Origin: Chondrosia reniformis
Lineage: Eukaryota > Porifera > Demospongiae > Chondrillida > Chondrillidae
Reading direction: 5' to 3'
Assembly (NCBI GenBank): GCA_947172415.1
Contig: OX359200.1
Span: 4,900,501 to 4,964,500 of the forward strand
DNA length: 64,000 nucleotides
Shown here: positions 31,196-43,559 of the stretch, one piece after another
Layout of the letters: every line of letters starts with the position of its first letter
Numbering within the stretch: position 1 is the stretch's first letter
Made by a program: the position numbers and the translations under genes
The notes under the pieces: model-generated
Told to the model about the DNA's origin: nothing
Databases searched by the model: none
What the model saw: the letters and a program-made list of their open reading frames with translations, nothing else

Positions 31196-34100
31196 TTTAT
31201 TGACTGAGTTGTTTTCTTGTATCTTTCACTATCTCCTCAACTAATTCAACAAACGAATATTATGGATTAACAGGCTGTGAGTATCTGTTTAATGTAGTAG
31301 TGTGCATCCATTTTGTTCCTGTGTGTGTTCCAAGTGAAGTATAGAATGATAATGACATGTAGACCATTAAATTTATACAGAAATGTAACACTTTATTGTC
31401 ATGAACATTGTTTGTATTGACTGAGTTGTTTCCTTGTATCTTTCACTAACTCCTCAACTTATTCAACAAATGAATATTATGGATTAACAGCAAGTGAGTA
31501 TCTGCTTAATGTAGTAGTGTGCATCCATTTTGTTCCTGTGTGTGTTCCAAGTGAAGTGGAAGATGATAATGACATGTAGACCATTAAATTGTATACAGAA
31601 ATGTAACACTTTATTGTCATGAACATTGTTTGTATTGACTGAGTTGTTTTCTTGTATCTTTCACTATCTCCTCAACTAATTCAACAAACGAATATTATGG
31701 ATTAACAGATTGTGAGTATCTGCTTAATGTAGTAGTGTGCATCCATTTGTTCCTCTGTGTGTTCCAAGTGAAGTATAGAATGATAATGACATGTAGACCA
31801 TTAAATTGTATACAGAAATGTAACACTTTATTGTCATGAACATTGTTTGTATTGACTGAGTTGTTTTCTTTTATCTTTCACTATCTCCTCAACTAATTCA
31901 ACAAATGAATATTATGGATTAACAGCAAGTGAGTATCTGCTTAATGTAGTAGTGTGCATCCATTTTGTTCCTGTGTGTGTTCCAAGTGAAGTGGAAGATG
32001 ATAATGACATGTAGACCATTAAATTGTATACAGAAATGTAACACTTTATTGTCATGAACATTGTTTGTATTGACTGAGTTGTTTTCTTGTATCTTTCACT
32101 ATCTCCTCAACTAATTCAACAAATGAATATTATGGATTAACAGCAAGTAAGTATCTGCTTAATGTAGTAGTGTGCATCCATTTTGTTCCTGTGTGTGTTC
32201 CAAGTGAAGTGGAAGATGATAATGACATGTAGACCATTAAATTGTATACAGAAATGTAACACTTTATTGTCATGAACATTTTTTGTATTGACTGAGTTGT
32301 TTTCTTGTATCTTTCACTATATCCTCAACTAATTCAACAAATGAATATTATGGATTAACAGCAAGTAAGTATCTGCTTAATGTAGTAGTGTGCATCCATT
32401 TTGTTCCTGTTTGTGTTCCAAGTGAAGCGTATAATGATAATAACATGTAGACTGTAAATTGTATACAGAAATGTAACACTTTATTGACATAAGCATTTTT
32501 TGTAATGACTAAGTTGTTTTCTTGTATCTTTCACTATCTCCTCAACTAATTCAACAAATGAATATTATGGATTAACAGCTAGTGAGTATCTGCTTAATGT
32601 AATAGTGTGCATCCATTTTGTTCCTGTTTGTGTTCCAAGTGAAGTGTAGAATGATAATGACATGTAGACCATTAAATTGTATACAGAAATGTAACACTTT
32701 ATTGTCATGAACATTGTTTGTATTGACTGAGTTGTTTTCTTGTATCTTTCATTATCTCCTCAACTAATTCAACAAATGAATATTATGGATTAACAGGAAG
32801 TAAGTATCTGCTTAATGTAGTAGTGTGCATCCATTTTGTTCCTGTGTGTGTTCCAAGTGAAGCGTATAATGATAATAACATGTAGACCATTAAATTGTAT
32901 ACAGAAATGTAACACTTTATTCTCATGAACATTTTTTGTAATGACTAAGTTGTTTTCTTGTATCTTTCACTATCTCCTCAACTAATTCAACAAATGAATA
33001 TTATGGATTAACAGCAAGTGAGTATCTGCTTAATGTAATAGTGTGCATCCATTTTGTTCCTGTTTGTGTTCCAAGTGAAGTGTAGAATGATAATGACATG
33101 TAGACCATTAAATTGTATACAGAAATGTAACACTTTATTGTCATGAACATTGTTTGTATTGACTGAGTTGTTTTCTTGTATCTTTCACTATCTCCTCAAC
33201 TAATTCAACAAACGAAAATTATGGATTAACAGCTAGTGAGTATCTGTTAAATGTAGTAGTGTGCATCCATTTTGTTCCTGTGTGTGTTCCAAGTGAAGCG
33301 TATAATGTTAATGACATGTAGACCATTAAATTGTATTCAGAAATGTAACACTTTATTGTCATGAACATTGTTTGTATTGACTAAGTTGTTTTCTTGTATC
33401 TTTCACTATCTCCTCAACTAATTCAACCAATGAATATTATGGATTAACAGCAAGTGAGTATCTGCTTAATGTAGTAGTGTGCATCCATTTTGTTCCTGTG
33501 TGTGTTCCAAGTGAAGTATAGAATGATAATGACATGTAGACCTTTAAATTGTATATATACAGAAGGGTTGCACTTTATTGTCATGAACATTGTTTGTGTT
33601 GACTGAGTTGTTTTCTTGTATCTTTCACTATCTCCTCAACTAATTCAACAAACGAATATTATGGATTAACAGATTGTGAGTATCTGCTTAATGTAGTAGT
33701 GTGCATCCATTTTGTTCCTCTGTGTGTTCCAAGTGAAGTATAGAATGATAATGACATGTAGACCATTAAATTGTATACAGAAATGTAACACTTTATTCTC
33801 ATGAACATTGTTTGTATTGACTGAGTTGTTTTCTTGTATCTTTCACTATATCCTCAACTAATTCAACAAATGAATATTATGGATTAACAGCAAGTGAGTA
33901 TCTGTTTAATGTAGTAGTGTGCATCCATTTTGTTCCTGTGTGTGTTCCAAGTGAAGTGGAAGATGATAATGACATGTAGACCATTAAATTGTATACAGAA
34001 ATGTAACACTTTATTGTCATGAACATTGTTTGTATTGACTGAGTTGTTTTCTTGTATCTTTCACTATCTCCTCAACTAATTCAACAAATGAATATTATGG

Positions 34101-37100
34101 ATTAACAGAGAGTGAGTATCTGTTTAATGTAGTAGTGTGCATCCATTTTGTTCCTGTGTGTGTTCCAAGTGAAGTATAGAATGATAATGACATGTAGACC
34201 ATTAAATTGTATACAGAAATGTAACACTTTATTGTCATGAACATTGTTTGTATTGACTGAGTTGTTTTCTTGTATCTTTCACTATCTCCTCAACTAATTC
34301 ATCAAATGAATATTATGGATTAACAGCAAGTGAGTATCTGCTTAATGTAGTAGTGTGCATCCATTTTGTTCCTGTGTGTGTTCCAAGTGAAGTGGAAGAT
34401 GATAATGACATGTAGACCATTAAATTGTATACAGAAATGTAACACTTTATTGTCATGAACATTTTTTGTATTGACTGAGGTGTTTTCTTGTATCTTTCAC
34501 TATCTCCTCAACTAATTCAACAAATGAATATTATGGATTAACAGCAAGTAAGTATCTGCTTAATGTAGTAGTGTGCATCCATTTTGTTCCTGTGTGTGTT
34601 CCAAGTGAAGTGTAGAATGATAATGACATGGAGACCTTTAAATTGTATACAGAAATGTAACACTTTATTGTCATGAACATTGTTTGTATTGACTGAGTTG
34701 TTTTCTTGTATCTTTCACTATCTCCTCAACTAATTCAACAAATGAATATTATTGATTAACAGCAAGTGAGTATCTGCTTAATTTTGTAGTGTGCATCCAT
34801 TTTGTTCCTGTGTGTGTTCCAAGTGAAGTATAGAATGATAATGACATGTAGACCTTTAAATTGTATACAGAAATGTAACACTTTATTGTCATGAACATTG
34901 TTTGTATTGACTGAGTTGTTTTCTTGTATCTTTCACTATCTCCTCAACTAATTCAACAAATGAATATTATGGATTAACAGGAAGTGAGTATCTGCTTAAG
35001 GTAGTAGTGTGCATCCATTTTGTTCCTTTGTGTGTTCCAAGTGAAGTGGAAGATGATAATGACATGTAGACCATTAAATTGTATACAGAAATGTAACACT
35101 TTATTGTCATGAACATTGTTTGTATTGACTGAGTTGTTTTAAAATTTCTTGTATCTTTCACTATCTCCTCAACTAATTCAACAAACGAATATTATGGATT
35201 AACAGAGAGTGAGTATCTGCTTAATTTTGTAGTGTGCATCCATTTTGTTCCTGTGTGTGTTCCAAGTGAAGTATAGAATGATAATGACATGGAGACCTTT
35301 AAATTGTATACAGAAATGTAACACTTTATTGTCATGATCTTTGTTTGTATTGACTGAGTTGTTTTCTTGTATCTTTCACTATCTCCTCAACTAATTCAAC
35401 AAACGAATATTATGGATTAACAGCAAGTGAGTATCTGTTAAATGTAGTAGTGTGCATCCATTTTGTTCCTGTGTGTGTTCCAAGTGAAGTGTATAATGAT
35501 AATGACATGTAGACCATTAAATTGTATACAGAAATGTAACACTTTATTCTCATGAACATTTTTTGTATTGACTGAGTTGTTTTCTTGTATCTTACACTAT
35601 CTCCTCAACTAATTCAACAAATGAATATTATGGATTAACAGGATGTGAGTATCTGCTTAATGTAGTAGTGTGCATCCATTTTGTTCCTGTGTGTGTTCCA
35701 AGTGAAGTGTAGAATGATAATGACATGTAGACCATTAAATTGTATACAGAAATGTAACACTTTATTGTCATGAACATTTTTTGTATTGACTGAGTTGTTT
35801 TCTTGTATCTTTCACTATCTCCTCAACTAATTGAACAAATGAATATTATGGATTAACAGGTGGTAAGTATCTGCTTAATGTAGTAGTGTGCATCCATTTT
35901 GTTCCTGTGTGTGTTCCAAGTGAAGTGTAGAATGATAATGACATGGAGACCTTTAAATTGTATACAGAAATGTAACACTTTATTGTTGTTTGTAATGACT
36001 GAGTTGTTTTCTTGTATCTTTCACTATCTCCTCAACTAATTCAACAAATGAATATTATGGATTAACAGCAAGTGAGTATCTGCTTAATGTAGTAGTGTGC
36101 ATCCATTTTGTTCCTGTGTGTGTTCCAAGTGAAGTGGAAGATGATAATGACATGTACTTAGACCATTAAATTGTATACAGAAATGTAACACTTTATTGTC
36201 ATGAACATTGTTTGTATTGACTGAGTTGTTTTCTTGTATCTTTCACTATCTCCTCAACTAATTCAACAAATGAATATTATGGATTAACAGCAAGTAAGTA
36301 TCTGCTTAATGTAGTAGTGTGCATCCATTTTGTTCCTGTTTGTGTTCCAAGTGAAGTGTAGAATGATAATGACATGTAGACCATTAAATTGTATACAGAA
36401 ATGTAACACTTTATTGTCATGAACATTGTTTGTATTGACTGAGTTGTTTTCTTGTATCTTTCACTATCTCCTCAACTAATTCAACAAATGAATATTATGG
36501 ATTAACAGCTAGTGAGTATCTGCTTAATGTAGTAGTGTGCATCCATTTTGTTTCTGTTTGTGTTCCAAGTGAAGTGTAGAATGATAATGACATGTAGACC
36601 ATTAAATTGTATACAGAAATATAACACTTTATTGTCATGAACATTGTTTGATATTGACTGAGTTCTTTTCTTGTATCTTTCACTATCTCCTCAACTAATT
36701 CAACAAATGAATATTATGGATTAACAGCAAGTGAGTATCTGCTTAATGTAGTAGTGTGCATCCATTTTGTTCCTGTGTGTGTTCCAAATGAAGTGTATAA
36801 TGATAATGACATGTAGACCATTAAATTGTATACAGAAATGTAACACTTTATTGTCATGAACATTGTTTGTATTGACTGAGTTGTTTTCTTGTATCTTTCA
36901 CTATCTCCTCAACTAATTGAACAAATGAATATTATGGATTAACAGCAAGTAAGTATCTGCTTAATGTAGTAGTGTGCATCCATTTTGTTCCTGTTTGTGT
37001 TCCAAGTGAAGTGTAGAATGATAATGACATGGAGACCATTAAATTGTATACAGAAATGTAACACTTTATTGTCATGAACATTGTTTGTATTGACTGAGTT

Positions 37101-40100
37101 GTTTTCTTGTATCTTTCACTATCTCCTCAACTAATTCAACAAATGAATATTATGGATTAACAGCAAGTGAGTATCTGCTTAATGTAGTAGTGTGCATCCA
37201 TTTTGTTCCTGTGTGTGTTCCAAGTGAAGTGTAGAATGATAATGACATGTAGACCCTTAAATTGTATACAGAAATGTAACACTTTATTGTCATGAACATT
37301 TTTTGTATTGACTGAGTTGTTTTCTTGTATCTTTCACTATCTCCTCAACTAATTCAACAAATGAATATTATGGATTAACAGCAAGTGAGTATCTGCTTAA
37401 TGTAGTAGTGTGCATCCATTTTGTTCCTGTGTGTGTTCCAAGAGAAGCGTATAATGATAATAACATGTAGACTGTAAATTGTATACAGAAATGTAACACT
37501 TTATTGTCATGAACATTTTTTGTTATGACTAAGTTGTTTTCTTGTATCTTTCACTATCTCCTCAACTAATTTAACAAATGAATATTATGGATTAACAGCA
37601 AGTGAGTATCTGCTGAATGTAGTAGTGTGCATCCATTTTGTTCCTGTGTGTGTTCCAAGTGAAGCGTATAATGTTAATGACATATAGACCATTAAATTGT
37701 ATACAGAAATGTAACACTTTATTGTCCTGAACATTGTTTGACATTGACTGAGTTATTTTCTTGTATCTTTCACTATCTCCTCAACTAATTCAACAAATGA
37801 ATATTATGGATTAACAGCAAGTGAGTATCTGCTTAATGTAGTAGTGTGCATCCATTTTGTTCCTTTGTGTGTTCCAAGTGAAGCGTACAATGTTAATGAC
37901 ATGTAGACCATTAAATTGTATACAGAAATGTAACACTTTATTGTCATGAACATTGTTTGTATTGACTGAGTTATTTTCTTGTATCTTTCACTATCTCCTC
38001 AACTAATTCAACAAATGAATATTATGGATTAACAGGAAGTGAGTATCTGCTTAATGTACTAGTGTGCATCCATTTTGTTCCTGTGTGTGTTCCTAGTGAA
38101 GTGTAGAATGATAATGACATGTAGACCATTAAATTGTATACAGAAATGTAACACTTTATTGTCATGAACATTGTTTGTATTGACTGAGTTGTTTTCTTGT
38201 ATCTTTCACTATCTCCTCAACTAATTCAACAAATGAATATTATGGATTAACAGAGAGTGAGTATCTGCTTAATGTAGTAGTGTGCATCCATTTTGTTCCT
38301 GTGTGTGTTCCAAGTGAAGTGTAGAATGATAATAACATATAGACTGTAAATTGTATACAGAAATGTAACACTTTATTGTCATGAACATTTTTTGTAATGA
38401 CTAAGTTGTTTTCTTGTATCTTTCACTATCTCCTCAACTAATTCAACAAATGAATATTATGGATTAACAGGATGTGAGTATCTGCTTAATTTAGTAGTGT
38501 GCATCCATTTTGTTCCTGTGTGTGTTCCAAGTGAAGCGTATAATGTTAATGACATGGAGACCATTAAATTGTATACAGAAATGTAACACTTTATTGTCAT
38601 GAACATTGTTTGTATTGACTGAGTTGTTTTCTTGTATCTTTCACTATCTCCTCAACTAATTCAACAAACGAATATTATGGATTAACAGTTGGTGAGTATC
38701 TGCTTAATGTAGTAGTGTGCATCCATTTTGTTCCTGTGTGTGTTCCAAGTGAAGTATAGAATGATAATGACATGTAGACCTTTAAATTGTATATATACAG
38801 AAGTGTAGCACTTTATTGTCATGAACATTGTTTGTATTGACTGAGTTGTTTTCTTGTATCTTTCACTATCTCCTCAACTGATTCAACAAATGAATATTAT
38901 GGATTAACAGATTGTGAGTATCTGCTTAATGTAGTAGTGTGCATCCATTTTGTTCCTGTGTGTGTTCCAAGTGAAGTATAGAATGATAATGACATGTAGA
39001 CCATTAAATTGTATACAAAAATGTAAAACTTTATTGTCATGAACATTGTTTGTAATGACTAAGTTGTTTTCTTGTATCTTTCACTATCTCCTCAACTAAT
39101 TCAACAAATGAATATTATGGATTAACAGCAAGTAAGTATCTGCTTAATGTAGTAGTGTGCATCCATTTTGTTCCTGTGTGTGTTCCAAGTGAAGTATAGA
39201 ATGATAATGACATGTAGACCTTTAAATTGTATACAGAAATGTAACACTTTATTGTCATGAACATTGTTTGTAATGACTGAGTTGTTTTCTTGTATCTTTC
39301 ACTATATCCTCAACTAATTCAACAAACGAATATTATGGATTAACAGAGAGTGAGTATCTGCTTAATGTAGTAGTGTGCATCCATTTTGTTCCTGTGTGTT
39401 TTCCAAGTGAAGTATAGAATGATAATGACATGTAGACCATTAAATTGTATACAGAAATGTAACACTTTATTGTCATGAACATTGTTTGTATTGACTGAGT
39501 TGTTTTCTTGTATCTTTCACTATCTCCTCAACTAATTCAACAAACGAATATTATGGATTAACAGGCTGTGAGTATCTGTTTAATGTAGTAGTGTGCATCC
39601 ATTTTGTTCCTGTGTGTGTTCCAAGTGAAGTATAGGATGATAATGACATGTAGACCATTAAATTGTATACAGAAATGTAACACTTTATTGTCATGAACAT
39701 TGTTTGTATTGACTGAGTTGTTTTCTTGTATCTTTCACTATCTCCTCAACTAATTCAACAAATGAATATTATGGATTAACAGCAAGTGAGTATCTGCTTA
39801 ATGTAGTAGTGTGCATCCATTTTGTTCCTGTGTGTGTTCCAAGTGAAGTGGAAGATGATAATGACATGTAGACCATTAAATTGTATACAGAAATGTAACA
39901 CTTTATTGTCATGAACATTGTTTGTATTGACTGAGTTGTTTTCTTGTATCTTTCACTATCTCCTCAACTAATTCAACAAACGAATATTATGGATTAACAG
40001 ATTGTGAGTATCTGCTTAATGTAGTAGTTTGCATCCATTTTGTTCCTCTGTGTGTTCCAAGTGAAGTATAGAATGATAATGACATGTAGACCATTAAATT

Positions 40101-41767
40101 GTATACAGAAATGTAACACTTTATTGTCATGTACATTGTTTGTATTGACTGAGTTGTTTTCTTGTATCTTTCACTATCTCCTCAACTAATTCAACTAATG
40201 AATATTATGGATTAACAGCAAGTGAGTATCTGCTTAATGTAGTAGTGTGCATCCATTTTGTTCCTGTGTGTGTTCCAAGTGAAGTGGAAGATGATAATGA
40301 CATGTAGACCATTAAATTGTATACAGAAATGTAACACTTTATTGTCATGAACATTGTTTGTATTGACTGAGTTGTTTTCTTGTATCTTTCACTATCTCTT
40401 CAACTAATTCAACAAATGAATATTATGGATTAACAGCAAGTGAGTATCTGCTTAATGTAGTAGTGTGCATCCATTTTGTTCCTGTGTGTGTTCCAAGTGA
40501 AGTGGAAGATGATAATGACATGTACTTAGACCATTAAATTGTATACAGAAATGTAACACTTTATTGTCATGAACATTGTTTGTATTGACTGAGTTGTTTT
40601 CTTGTATCTTTCACTATCTCCTCAACTAATTCAACAAATGAATATTATGGATTAACAGCAAGTGAATATCTGCTTAATTTTGTAGTGTGCATCCATTTTG
40701 TTCCTGTGTGTGTTCCAAGTGAAGTATAGAATGATAATGACATGTAGACCTTTAAATTGTATACAGAAATGTAACACTTTATTGTCATGAACATTGTTTG
40801 TATTGACTGAGTTGTTTTCTTGTATCTTTCACTATCTCCTCAACTAATTCAACAAATGAATATTATGGATTAACAGATTGTGAGTATCTGCTTAATGTAG
40901 TAGTGTGCATCCATTTTGTTCCTGTGTGTGTTCCAAGTGAAGTGTATAATGATAATGACATGTAGACCTTTAAATTGTATACAGAAATGTAACACTTTAT
41001 TGTCATGAACATTGTTTGTATTGACTGAGTTGTTTTCTTGTATCTTTCACTATATCCTCAACTAATTCAACAAACGAATATTATGGATTAACAGATTGTG
41101 AGTATCTGCTTAATGTTGTAGTGTGCATCCATTTTGTTCCTGTGTGTGTTCCAAGTGAAGTGGAAGATGATAATGACATGTAGACCATTAAATTGTATAC
41201 AAAAATGTAACACTTTATTGTAATGAACATTTTTTGTATTGACTGAGTTGTTTTCTTGTATCTTTCACTATCTCCTCAACTAATTCAACAAATGAATATT
41301 ATGGATTAACAGAGAGTGAGTATCTGTTTAATGTAGTAGTGTGCATCCATTTTGTTCCTGTGTGTGTTCCAAGTGAAGTATAGAATGATAATGACATATA
41401 GACCATTAAATTGTATACAGAAGTTTAACACTTTATTGTCATGAACATTGTTTGTATTGACTGAGTTGTTTTCTTGTATCTTTCACTATCTCCTCAACTA
41501 ATTCAACAAATGAATATTATGGATTAACAGATTGTGAGTATCTGCTTAATGTAGTAGTGTGCATCCATTTTGTTCCTGTGTGTGTTCCAAGTGAAGTGTA
41601 GAATGATAATGACATGTAGACCATTAAATTGTATACAGAAATGTAACACTTTATTGTCATGAACATTGTTTGTATTGACTGAGTTGTTTTCTTGTATCTT
41701 TCACTATCTCCTCAACTAATTCAACAAATGAATATTATGGATTAACAGCAAGTGAGTATCTGCTTAA
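31196..41767 (+). repeat. 218-bp tandem array 2a (49 units carrying the variable triplet)
   Basis: Same unit as array 1, far more homogeneous. All 49 units have CAG, exactly three bases, then GTGAGT (40), GTAAGT (8) or GTGAAT (1, near 40662). CAA occurs 25 times. Other triplets by first base: GCT 31274 and 39565; ATT 31709, 33673, 38911, 40001, 40877, 41095, 41531; CTA 32579, 33233, 36509; GAA 32797, 34981, 38036; AGA 34109, 35206, 38254, 39347, 41313; GAT 35642 and 38471; GTG 35860; TTG 38689. A different repertoire from array 1 (no TCT, CCA or TTT). Other variable spots in the unit (for example GTGTAGAATG, GTGGAAGATG or GCGTATAATG after CCAAGTGAA) have only a few states. Confidence 0.95.
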
Positions 41768-42729
41768 AGGGCCACTGACATGCTCAAAATTGATTTTGAG
41801 TTAGCAGCATTTTCCAAGTGTCTAACGAGTATAGGTAAAATCGAAATTTTGTTTTCGTCGATACCGTTCCTTCGAAGGGAAATTGAGGCACTTCCGGACC
41901 ACTTCGCTCGAAGCTCGGTCTATTTGCGGTCAACTGGTGGTTAGGCCGTTTGTGACGTCACGTCAGGAATAGATCGTTCGTGGACTTACCGTTTCGTATA
42001 CATCTCGTTCGACGAGAATGCCCAAACGATGCGCTGCAATCTTCAAAGACAGGACGATGTCAGCTTATTTACATTCTCTAATGATAAAGGTTTAACTCCA
42101 AAAGAAAAATACATATTCCCTACAATCTTTCCCAAGCCATGGTAATATTTTAAGTAATCATTTTTAGCGTGACCATCAGTAATCTGACCAGCCAAAATAG
42201 GCTTACTAGTCACGAAATTAGTAGGGTGATTTACATTTAGTTGTGAATAAAAGGGAATGCCTAAGTTTATACATCCTAAAGAAAATTTTAAAGTGGATGA
42301 TTCTATTATTGTCTGTGTTTAAGAGAACTAGCTTGTTGCTTTGGGACAGGGACATGAATTCGCAGTTGATTTGGTTACAATAAGCAAACAAGTCAGATCT
42401 GATAGAGTTCGGTTTGGTACAGTACAATCTGTACCCCCACGACATACTTGGCAGACCCTCTGCCCAAATGTGTATCAACCAACCCCTCAACAGCCAGGGG
42501 AAGACAACCAGTATGCAGACCAGGCATGATTCTTTTTCTGCCACTGTCACGACCAATTACATATGGCTCTACATTAGGTCTAAATTTAATGTTACGGTAT
42601 ATATTAATCTGCCTCCAGAGTTTAAATCACTAGGAATTATGTTAAAATTGTTGAGCCATCGCCACATAGTACATGTATATTCAATAAAGAGATATATATG
42701 CCATGTATCGATGACGTCTACAATATATT

Positions 42730-42760
<31 letters not shown>

Positions 42761-43555
42761 ATAAACATGCCATACATACGTACGTATATGAGGCTAATGC
42801 CATGGCACACAAATATATGCAAATTGTTATGCATGCAATATAACAATTTCCATAATATTATGTAGTATGGCATTAGTCTTCTGCCAAATAACTCATGCAT
42901 GTCTCCATTTAATGAGCCCTGTCCATACTCCTGGTTATATTGGAAACCATGCATGCAGCAGTTTGCAATACCCAAAAATTGAGGCATACAGACTCAAATC
43001 CTGGGTGTTGCAATATGCACTCAATGCCATTACCCCTAATATACATGATGGCGACTACTTTGCAGAGTAGATCGATCTAGGGCAAGTAGACCTTACCAAT
43101 CGTGATTTACCAGCCTTGCGCTATTGTTGGCCGTTTCATCGGTTCCTTCTGACCCGTGTAACGGTTCGAATTGATACGGCTCAATTGTAACCATAGTGTC
43201 TTCTAAAATGATTGCGCCACTATCTTCGCACGTTTCCGAATCAGATTCTGAATTGTCTTCATCCTCGTCAAAACTAGAAGACTCATAATATAGTTATAAG
43301 CTACCGAAATTGTCCTCTTCCATACTAAAACTGGTATACGATCCGTACTTCCGTTCCTGATGTGACGTCACAGCAGACCAGGCGAAAAAGTTGTTTTTTT
43401 TATTGCGGTTGTGTTTCGCCCACGTAAATATGACAAGTATTTATCTTTATTTAGGTAAAACTAAAGCGATCTGACCATTTTAATTTACACTGTTAGAGTA
43501 CTCTATATTATACCTAACTTTTAAGCAAAAGAAAAAATAGCATGTCAGTGGCCCT
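41768..43555. mobile_element. TTAA-flanked DNA transposon (Kolobok- or piggyBac-like), degenerate
   Basis: Ends AGGGCCACTGACATGCT (41768-41784) and its exact reverse complement AGCATGTCAGTGGCCCT (43539-43555) are each flanked by TTAA (41764-41767 and 43556-43559). Removing the element and one TTAA restores the normal repeat text CTGCTTAATGTAG. TTAA duplication fits Kolobok or piggyBac. The AGGG terminus and the P2X7R-like coding relic inside favour a Kolobok-like element, but this is inference. A (GATT)n run lies at 42731-42760. A minus-strand open stretch at about 42060-42310 (containing HPTNFVTSKPILAGQITDG) is unrecognised. Confidence 0.85.
42900..43323 (-). pseudogene. Decayed P2X7R-like intracellular-domain gene inside the TTAA element
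   Basis: The minus strand opens at ATG 43323 (MEEDNFGSL then a stop). It resumes in a shifted frame as an acidic stretch (SSSFDEDEDNSESDSETCED), then TIEPYQFEP and RLVNHD, ending in a good donor (ATTG/GTAAGG, 43097). A second block near 43035-42940 reads GIECILQHPGFESVCLNFWV followed by LQTAA. After a frameshift it continues QYNQEYGQ. The YxFEP motif, the ECI..HPGF..VCLN..VLQTA motif and the Y.QEYG motif are hallmarks of the P2X7 intracellular-like domain family, which is expanded in invertebrates. The zinc-binding CxCxxC segment between the two blocks is missing. It cannot make a full product. Confidence 0.7.
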
Positions 43556-43559
43556 TTAA

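Noticed and set aside
42218..42556. 112-aa minus ORF inside the TTAA element
   Set aside because: No recognisable motif. The neighbouring frames carry the P2X7R-like relic, so this is probably a frame shadow.
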